In this document: piece by piece, positions 39,770 to 45,430 of the stretch | Layout of the letters: every line of letters begins with the position of its first letter | How positions within the stretch are numbered: the stretch's first letter is position 1 | Source: an uncultured Oscillospiraceae bacterium | Lineage (GTDB): Bacteria > Bacillota > Clostridia > Oscillospirales > Oscillospiraceae | Assembly (NCBI GenBank): GCA_947589545.1 | Contig: CANQBA010000028.1 | Location: 1-45,430, forward strand | DNA length: 45,430 bases | Direction of reading: 5' to 3' | Position numbers and translations under genes: made by a program | Notes under the pieces: generated by a model | Database searches by the model: none | Told to the model about the DNA's origin: nothing | The model's input: only the letters and a program-made list of their open reading frames with translations

Positions 39770-40846
39770 ATGAAAAAAATTGTCCTTATTCTTGCCGCCA
39801 TGATGAGCGTTTGCCTTCTGTCCGCGTGCGGGAACACAGATTCGGCTTCTGCTCCCGCTTCGTCACAACCGCAAAGCACAGCAGCGGAGGTGGCTGAACC
39901 ACAGACACCGGAGAAAGCTGAAACTGTGTCTGCCGACAGCATTCCGGCTCTGGACGAGATCCAAGAGATCCCGGCGGCGTATTTGCAGGAGTCCAGTCAG
40001 CCCGGAACCATTGAGCGGGTGGAGTATCAAACGGCCTCCTATACCGATCCCGATGAAACCCAGGACAAATATGCCTACATCTATGTCCCCTACAGCTACG
40101 GCGAAACCAGGCAGTATGATGTGCTGTACCTGCTCCACGGCGGGGGCGGCAGTGCCGAGACCTGCTTTGGCGGGGAGGGTCAGTCCAGCGAACTGAAGCG
40201 GATTCTGGACAACCTGATTGCAAACGGAGAAATGGAGCCGCTATTGGTAGTTACGCCCACCTTTTATCCGATGGACAACGCAGATAACACTGTATCCACT
40301 GCCGGGGAACTGGTAGCCCGTTTCCCTGATGAATTGGCAAACGATCTGATTCCCGCCGTGGAGTCCCAATATTCCACCTATGCGGAAACCACCGATCCCC
40401 AGGGATTGACTGCTTCCCGCAGTCATCGGGCGTTTGGAGGCTTTTCTATGGGGGCGGTGACCACTTGGTATGTATTTATGGAAAATCTCGACTACTTCCA
40501 CACCTTTATTCCCATCAGCGGCGACTGCTGGGCCATTGCCATGCAGGGCGGCGGTTCCCAGCCGGAGAAAACCGCCGGGACGCTGGAACAGGCGCTGAAA
40601 GATTCCGGCTATGGCCCGGAGGACTTTTTCATCTATGCGATCACCGGTTCAGAGGACATCGCCTATCCCATGATGAGCAGTCAGATAGAAGCCTTGCAGG
40701 ATTTGCCTGACAGTTTTCATTTTGGCACGGAAAATGGCGTAGAGAACATTCGATTTGCAGTATTAGACGGCGGCGTTCACAGCTATGATTATGTGCGCCG
40801 GTATCTGTATAATCTGATGCCGCTTTGGTGGCATCCGGGAATTTGA
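39770..40846 (+). CDS. Secreted lipoprotein esterase (alpha/beta hydrolase, feruloyl-esterase-like)
   Basis: A 358-residue protein. The signal peptide ends in lipobox L-S-A-C (Cys21); a low-complexity linker rich in S, A, Q and E follows to about 65. The catalytic domain has the family layout of esterase-D or CE1 enzymes: Y-D-V-L-Y-L-L-H-G-G-G-G-S, the nucleophile elbow G-G-F-S-M-G near 225 and G-G-V-H-S-Y-D with a probable catalytic His near the end. It would cleave ester bonds outside the cell, for example feruloyl or acetyl esters of plant polysaccharides, releasing phenolic or other substrates for the reductases. Substrate inferred only. Confidence 0.85.
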   Translation: MKKIVLILAAMMSVCLLSACGNTDSASAPASSQPQSTAAEVAEPQTPEKAETVSADSIPALDEIQEIPAAYLQESSQPGTIERVEYQTASYTDPDETQDKYAYIYVPYSYGETRQYDVLYLLHGGGGSAETCFGGEGQSSELKRILDNLIANGEMEPLLVVTPTFYPMDNADNTVSTAGELVARFPDELANDLIPAVESQYSTYAETTDPQGLTASRSHRAFGGFSMGAVTTWYVFMENLDYFHTFIPISGDCWAIAMQGGGSQPEKTAGTLEQALKDSGYGPEDFFIYAITGSEDIAYPMMSSQIEALQDLPDSFHFGTENGVENIRFAVLDGGVHSYDYVRRYLYNLMPLWWHPGI

Positions 40847-40860
40847 GGGGAGGTGATTCG

Positions 40861-41304
40861 GTGAAACCGTTGATTGTCTACTATTCCTGGTCTGGTACTA
40901 CCGAGAAAGCAGCGAAACGAATTGCCGAGGCAGCAGGTGGCGATCTGGTAAAACTGGAGCCGGAAAAAGCATATCCTGCGTCTTACGGAATGACCGCTTT
41001 GAAATCCCTGATAGAGCAGATCATTCACGCCCGGCCAAAGCTCAAGACGTTCATTCCGAATTTTGATGAATACGACCGCATTCTGATTGGATTTCCTATC
41101 TGGTGGTACAACTGCCCGATGCTGATTTGCAGCTTTTTGGAACAATACGATTTTACCGGCAAGCAGGTTTATGGTTTTTGTACGCATGGTGGCAGCGGCC
41201 CCAGCAGAAGCCTTGCTGTTATGCAAAAAAGCTGTCGCACGATAAAAGACTGTTTTGATGCGAATTCTGTTACACCTGCGAAGATTCAAAACTGGTTTTG
41301 CTGA
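40861..41304 (+). CDS. Flavodoxin
   Basis: A 147-residue flavodoxin with GTG start at 40861, GGGGAGG upstream. The FMN phosphate loop is Y-S-W-S-G-T-T-E-K-A near residue 10. W-W-Y-N-C-P-M in I-G-F-P-I-W-W-Y-N and G-S-G-P-S-R-S are FMN-contacting loops of this subgroup. Cytoplasmic, lacking a signal peptide, unlike the next two flavodoxins. Carries single electrons to the reductases nearby. Confidence 0.9.
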   Translation: MKPLIVYYSWSGTTEKAAKRIAEAAGGDLVKLEPEKAYPASYGMTALKSLIEQIIHARPKLKTFIPNFDEYDRILIGFPIWWYNCPMLICSFLEQYDFTGKQVYGFCTHGGSGPSRSLAVMQKSCRTIKDCFDANSVTPAKIQNWFC

Positions 41305-41316
41305 TAGGAGAGGAAT

Positions 41317-42000
41317 ATGAAAAAGAGAACGAAGATATTACTGATTGCTGCTTTTGTAGTGTTGGTTTTGGCTGGAATTGGTTATGTATATCTGTTTTGT
41401 GGCGGCAGAGTGACGGATGCCACAAATGAAGTAACCGCTGGTGAAGAAGGTACGGATTCTTTGGTGGTATATTTTACAAGAAGTGATGTGATAAAAACAG
41501 ACGGTGTAGATGCGGTTTCTTCGGCCAGCCTGAACCAGACGGATTCCGGGCTTGTTGGGAATACCGAGATTCCGGCCAGAATCATTCAGGAACTGACAGG
41601 AGCAGATTTATATGCCATAAAAACAGAGCGGTATTACCGTAGTCCCTTCATGGGAACGGCGGCGACTGCATGGATAGAAGAGAGCTTTGATATGCGACCT
41701 GCCCTTGCAGCGAAACCGGATGATCTGGATAAATACGATGTTATTTATGTGGGGTATCCGATATGGTGGTTCAATGCACCGATGGCTGTAGGAACTTTTC
41801 TGGAAAGTTATGATCTTAGCGGAAAGAAGATTGTTCCATTCTGTACAAGCCAGGATAACGGAATTGATGTAAGTATGGATTATATCCGGGAGGTGTGCGG
41901 TGATGCGGAAATATTAGAGGGCTTGCGAATTTATGACAATACAGCCAGCGAGGAGCAGATCCGCTCATGGCTGACTCAGAATGGTCTTTTGGAGGAATAG
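41317..42000 (+). CDS. Membrane-anchored flavodoxin-family protein
   Basis: A 227-residue protein. An N-terminal membrane helix at about 7-30 (ILLIAAFVVLVLAGIGYVY) acts as uncleaved anchor or signal peptide. The rest is a flavodoxin domain with T-R-S-D in place of the usual T/S-x-T-G-x-T loop, I-Y-V-G-Y-P-I-W-W-F-N-A-P-M, and a final T-S-Q-D-N-G-I-D. An outer-face flavodoxin is uncommon and suggests extracytoplasmic electron transfer. The stop overlaps the reading region just before the next gene's ribosome binding site. Confidence 0.82.
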   Translation: MKKRTKILLIAAFVVLVLAGIGYVYLFCGGRVTDATNEVTAGEEGTDSLVVYFTRSDVIKTDGVDAVSSASLNQTDSGLVGNTEIPARIIQELTGADLYAIKTERYYRSPFMGTAATAWIEESFDMRPALAAKPDDLDKYDVIYVGYPIWWFNAPMAVGTFLESYDLSGKKIVPFCTSQDNGIDVSMDYIREVCGDAEILEGLRIYDNTASEEQIRSWLTQNGLLEE

Positions 42001-42002
42001 AA

Positions 42003-42815
42003 ATGGAGACAAAGGATAACCAGAGAGCAGGACTATCATTCCGGCATTGTTCTTTTTGGATTTTAGGTCAGGGGAACAAGAAAAAAATCAACAAACTACT
42101 GGCTGTTGTACTGGCAGCAATTTTAACCCTGAGCCTTGCCGCGTGCGGCAGCGAAACACCTGATGAATCCGGTGCCAATGCGGAAAGCAGCCAGAGCAGC
42201 ATGGCGGGGTCTGTACAGACAGATGAACCTTCTTCGGAAGAAAGCTCTGCTTCCACTGCATCCGACGACGGCCATAACATCCTGATTGCCTATTTCAGCC
42301 TTCCCTTAAACGATGGTGTGGACACTGTGACCAGGGCCAGCCGTAAGGAATCAGACGACGGAACCTTTGGGAATGTCCGGTTTATGGCAAATGTGATCCA
42401 GGAAAATGTGGGCGGCGACCTGTTCTCGATCGAAACAGTTCAAGAGTATCCTATGGACAGCATGGATGACCTGCTGGAATTTGCCTATGAGGAAAAAGGG
42501 GAAAATGCCCGCCCGGAGCTTTCAACCCATATTGACAACCTGGATGATTACGATGTGGTTTTCATCGGCTACCCGAACTGGAACGCTGACCTGCCCATGC
42601 CAATGTATACCTTTTTTGAGGAATACGATTTCAGCGGCAAGACCATCATTCCCTTTGTCGCCCACGGCGGCAGCCGCGCATCCCGGACGGTAGACACCAT
42701 TGCAGAGCTGGAGCCGGATGCCACAGTGATTGATGATCCTGTCACCGTTTTTTGGAACGAACTGGACGATGCTGAAAGCATTGTCACAGAATGGGTACAG
42801 AATCTGGAATTTTAA
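42003..42815 (+). CDS. Flavodoxin-domain lipoprotein
   Basis: About 270 residues from the ATG at 42003 (GGAGGAAT site). The first 25 residues are polar and the signal-like K-K-K-I-N-K-L-L-A-V-V-L-A-A-I-L-T with lipobox L-A-A-C follows, so either the signal peptide is extended or a closer start was lost. A Ser/Glu-rich linker leads to a flavodoxin domain: I-A-Y-F-S-L-P-L, F-I-G-Y-P-N-W-N-A-D-L-P-M-P-M-Y-T-F-F and A-H-G-G-S-R-A-S-R-T. Related to the preceding protein. Likely outside the cell, loaded with flavin; this would be the second exported flavodoxin in the cluster. Confidence 0.82.
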   Translation: METKDNQRAGLSFRHCSFWILGQGNKKKINKLLAVVLAAILTLSLAACGSETPDESGANAESSQSSMAGSVQTDEPSSEESSASTASDDGHNILIAYFSLPLNDGVDTVTRASRKESDDGTFGNVRFMANVIQENVGGDLFSIETVQEYPMDSMDDLLEFAYEEKGENARPELSTHIDNLDDYDVVFIGYPNWNADLPMPMYTFFEEYDFSGKTIIPFVAHGGSRASRTVDTIAELEPDATVIDDPVTVFWNELDDAESIVTEWVQNLEF

Positions 42816-42871
42816 GAAACAGCGGCATGGCGGGAAGCAGACGCCCTCCGCCAGACAAGGAGGATGAAAAA

Positions 42872-43825
42872 ATGAAACGATGGATTTGCGTTCTGCTTTG
42901 CGCCTGCTTGATATTTGGAATGACCGCCTGTAGCAGCGAAGGTTCCTTGTTAGAAAACGACAGCGCAGGCAATCCTGATATTTTAGAAGGCTCCCCCGGT
43001 TCATCGAATGTACAGCAGGAGCAGGAATCGGAAGGAGATGAGGCACAAGTGCAGGATGTTTATGATTATGAAACAAGGGAGATCGATTGCTCTATCGGCG
43101 ATCAAAACATTTACGGGGTGGCCTATATACCGGATACCGATGAAAAAGTCCCTCTGGTAATCTTTTCACACGAACTGGGCAGCACCCATCGCTCCGGCAC
43201 AGAGTACGCGGAGGAACTGGCTTCTCGCGGCATTGCAACCTATACTTTTGATTTCCGGGGCGGCAGTACTGCAAGCCGCAGCGATGGCTCCACAGTGGGA
43301 ATGTCTGTGATGACAGAAGCCGCCGATGTGGAAGCTGTACTGGATGCGGCGAAAGAATGGGATTTTGTAGATATTGACCGTATCGCCTTGATTGGCGCCA
43401 GCCAGGGCGGTATGGCCAGCGCGGTGGCGGCGTCCCGCAGGCCGGACGAGATTGCCGGATTGATTTTGCTCTACCCGGCGCTGCTGGTTCACGATGCAGT
43501 CCATGAACAGTTTGACTCGTTGGATGAAGTGCCGGAGCAGTTCTATTTTAACGGGTGGATCAACGTGGGGAAAAACTATGTTTCCGATGTGTGGGACTAT
43601 GATGTATATGCGGAAATGCCGAACTATACGAACCCGGTTTTGATCCTGCACGGCGATCGGGATGGGATCGTGGACGTGTCCTATGCACAGCGGGCTGCGG
43701 AAAGCTACCCGGATGCGGAACTACATATCCTCCACGGCGCGGGACACGGCTTTTATAGCAGCAGTTTCGACATGGCAATGGATTATATCCTGGACTATTT
43801 GCGTGAAACCGGCTTTCTTGTGTAA
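42872..43825 (+). CDS. Alpha/beta-hydrolase lipoprotein
   Basis: A 317-residue protein with start at 42872 (an AAGGAGG site upstream). Signal peptide with lipobox M-T-A-C (about Cys18). The hydrolase core has G-x-S-x-G as I-G-A-S-Q-G-G-M near 190, the acidic residue in L-H-G-D-R-D-G-I-V and the final His in L-H-G-A-G-H-G-F. Typical of dienelactone hydrolase-like or peptidase S9-like enzymes. Acts on esters or related bonds outside the cell. Different from the esterase at 39770. Confidence 0.88.
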   Translation: MKRWICVLLCACLIFGMTACSSEGSLLENDSAGNPDILEGSPGSSNVQQEQESEGDEAQVQDVYDYETREIDCSIGDQNIYGVAYIPDTDEKVPLVIFSHELGSTHRSGTEYAEELASRGIATYTFDFRGGSTASRSDGSTVGMSVMTEAADVEAVLDAAKEWDFVDIDRIALIGASQGGMASAVAASRRPDEIAGLILLYPALLVHDAVHEQFDSLDEVPEQFYFNGWINVGKNYVSDVWDYDVYAEMPNYTNPVLILHGDRDGIVDVSYAQRAAESYPDAELHILHGAGHGFYSSSFDMAMDYILDYLRETGFLV

Positions 43826-43839
43826 AGGAGGCGGTGCTG

Positions 43840-44511
43840 GTGACGAAAAAGGCGATCTTAAAAATTGTAGTCGATGTATGGATGACGGCGGCGCTGCTGT
43901 TCCTGATGACCTACAATATGCTGGGCGATGCGTTCCACGAATGGCTGGGTGCTGGGATGCTGGTGCTGTTCCTGCTGCATCATATCTTGAATTTCAAATG
44001 GAGCCGTGCCATTTTCCGGGGAAAGTATACGGCGTACCGTATTTTGCAAACAGTGTTTGTCCTTGCGATTTTACTGACGATGCTGGGGTCGCTGATCAGC
44101 GGGATCATTTTATCCCGCCATGTGTTTGTTTTCCTCGGCATTGATGGGGGCCGCTCTTTTGCCCGGACGTTCCATTTAGTCTGCGCCTACTGGAATTTGG
44201 TGCTTCTCTCCTTACATTTGGGCCTGCACTGGAACAGCATGATGGCTATGGCGAAAAGAGCCAGCGGAAAACCTTCCGCGATCCGCACTTGGGTACTGCG
44301 CATTTTAGCCTCTATCGTGGCCGGATACGGGGTGGTTGCCTTCGTGAATCGGGACATCGGCAGCTACATGACTTTGCGAACACAATTTGCATTCTTCGAT
44401 TATGAAGAACCCCTGTTCCTTCTTCTCGCTGATTATCTGGCGATTATGGGGCTGTTCGTTTTTATGGGCCACTATGTAGCCACAGCCCTTCGGAGCCTTG
44501 GAAAAAAGTAA
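43840..44511 (+). CDS. DUF4405 membrane protein (cytochrome b-like fold)
   Basis: A 223-residue membrane protein with GTG at 43840, AAAGGAGG eight bases before; a GTG at 43834 is possible. Five or so helices are visible: about 5-28, 38-52, 68-95, 108-130, 150-165 and 190-212. Histidines in the helices (H-E-W-L, L-L-H-H-I-L, R-T-F-H-L-V-C, L-S-L-H-L-G-L-H, G-H-Y-V) are placed as in haem b-binding four-helix proteins of the DUF4405 group. Together with ApbE and exported flavodoxins it could move electrons across the membrane to outer flavins. Confidence 0.8.
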   Translation: MTKKAILKIVVDVWMTAALLFLMTYNMLGDAFHEWLGAGMLVLFLLHHILNFKWSRAIFRGKYTAYRILQTVFVLAILLTMLGSLISGIILSRHVFVFLGIDGGRSFARTFHLVCAYWNLVLLSLHLGLHWNSMMAMAKRASGKPSAIRTWVLRILASIVAGYGVVAFVNRDIGSYMTLRTQFAFFDYEEPLFLLLADYLAIMGLFVFMGHYVATALRSLGKK

Positions 44512-44525
44512 TCGAGGAAAAAAGC

Positions 44526-45386
44526 ATGAAAAAGATCGTATCCATCGTTTCGGCGGGGTGCTTGGTCGTTGGTCTGGCCGCTTGCTCCCAGCAAAGAGAG
44601 GAAGGACAAACGCCTGACACCAGAGATTTCTTTGCCATGAATACATACATCCGCCTGGAGGCGTATGGGAACGGGGCTGCGGATGCGCTTGCTCTGGCGC
44701 AGGCATGGATCGAGGAACTGGAAGGGCTTTGGTCTGTCACAGATGAAGTCAGTGAAATCTATGCGCTCAACCACAGCGGCGGACAGCCTGTTTCCGTCAG
44801 CGATGACACCGCAGCGGTGGTTTCCTTTGCGCTGGAAATGGCCGAAGAAACCGCCGGCACATTGGAACCCACCATTTACCCGGTGCTGACTGCCTGGGGC
44901 TTTACCACCGATGAACACCGTGTGCCAAGCCAGGAAGAAATCGACGGGCTGCTTGCATCGGTGGATTACCGCAGAGTTTCTGTGAATGGGAATACCATTC
45001 AGATGGAGCCGGGGATGATGCTGGATTTGGGCGCGGTCGGCAAAGGGTATGCCAGCGATAAGGTTGAAGAACTTCTCCGAGCAGAAGGGGTTACTTCTGC
45101 CTTGCTTGACCTTTTCGGAAATATTGTGATGATCGGCTCCCGGCCCGATGGCAGCGACTGGCGGCTGGGACTGCAAAGCCCGTTTGAGAACGACACTGTA
45201 GGGGTGTTGACGGCTTCCGACTGTGCGGTGGTAACCTCCGGCAATTATGAGAACTTCTTTACGGCGGATGACGGCACGATCTATGGCCATATCATAGACC
45301 CTGCCACCGGCTCCCCTGTGAACAATGACCTTGCTTCTGTAACCATTGTAGCCAAGTCTAATGGTGTGAAGTCAAGAATGCAATAA
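44526..45386 (+). pseudogene. apbE: ApbE-type FAD:protein FMN transferase, 3' end lost to IS110
   Basis: The first 277 or so codons encode a normal ApbE lipoprotein: lipobox L-A-A-C, the D-T-R-D-F-F-A-M-N-T-Y-I-R-L start, L-G-A-V-G-K-G-Y-A-S-D near 180, the G-N-I-V-M-I-G block, and H-I-I-D-P-A-T-G-S-P. The genuine reading ends at V-T-I-V-A at about 45353. From 45354 the DNA is the same as the IS110 end at 30419, adding K-S-N-G-V-K-S-R-M-Q and a stop. The missing C-terminus normally carries the D-A-L-S-T/A-L-F-type segment needed for metal and FAD binding, so this copy is probably dead. In working form it would attach FMN to exported proteins. Confidence 0.85.
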
Positions 45387-45430
45387 GAGAAAATTTGCGA
45401 AAGAAGTACCCCACAAGAGTAGTAACCAGG
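45354..45430. mobile_element. IS110-family element, copy 2 (only its end is in the window)
   Basis: 77 bases match 30419-30495 with one mismatch, same orientation. The remaining element and presumably its transposase lie beyond the right edge. Confidence 0.85.

Overview
The window is GC-rich, with strong GGAGG-type ribosome binding sites, lipobox proteins and gene families typical of Clostridia. A gut-type Oscillospiraceae or relative is the best guess from sequence alone (inference; no rRNA or other marker gene is present).

Region 1 (1-11.5 kb, minus strand) is one end of an extracellular contractile injection system (eCIS, phage-tail-like) locus. Transcription runs right to left: a GNAT acetyltransferase, a DUF4157 protein with an HExxH site, a degenerate stand-alone receiver domain, two unrecognised eCIS-associated proteins, a YbjN/chaperone-like protein, the sheath, the inner tube, a tail-assembly-chaperone-like protein, a DUF6760 protein, two more tube-fold proteins, and a low-complexity protein of more than 700 residues that runs off the left edge. 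Two translational devices stand out. A T TTT TTG slippery heptamer in exact phase can fuse the chaperone-like protein to the DUF6760 protein by -1 frameshifting, and a 10-bp hairpin separates the sheath Shine-Dalgarno from its start codon.

Region 2 (11.8-13.7 kb, plus strand) is a divergent gene with its own promoter. It encodes a DUF4157 leader domain fused to an inositol-polyphosphate-kinase-like domain. This is a candidate eCIS effector that would act on a eukaryotic inositol-phosphate pool, and it is the most exciting gene in the window.

Region 3 (13.9-23.4 kb) holds a short IS66-like remnant, an ECF sigma factor with its membrane anti-sigma partner (minus), then on plus a small secreted protein, three tandem paralogous lipoproteins with a C-x4-C-x-H-x4-C motif and recent gene-conversion tracts, and an ABC ATPase plus a large permease.

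Region 4 (23.7-24.9 kb) is an orphan tyrosine integrase. Region 5 (25.1-29.8 kb, minus) is a five-gene operon: circularly permuted ATP-grasp, alpha-E, transglutaminase and two M14/AstE-like proteins, one of which has lost its visible zinc-ligand motifs. It has a near-consensus promoter followed at once by a terminator-like hairpin.

Region 6 (30-33.2 kb) is a junkyard: a truncated flavodoxin, an IS110-family element with a broken transposase but a well-folded candidate bridge RNA, a DUF6809 gene, a small unknown gene, and a type III methyltransferase cut off just before its DPPY motif.

Region 7 (33.2-45.4 kb) has visibly lower GC. It is a LysR-controlled redox cluster: two aldo/keto reductases, carboxymuconolactone decarboxylase-like, cupin, iron alcohol dehydrogenase, five flavodoxin-type proteins (two exported), an EFR1-type ferredoxin, two secreted alpha/beta hydrolases, a DUF4405 membrane protein and ApbE. 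ApbE is truncated by a second copy of the same IS110 end, so this island is bracketed by directly repeated IS110 ends.
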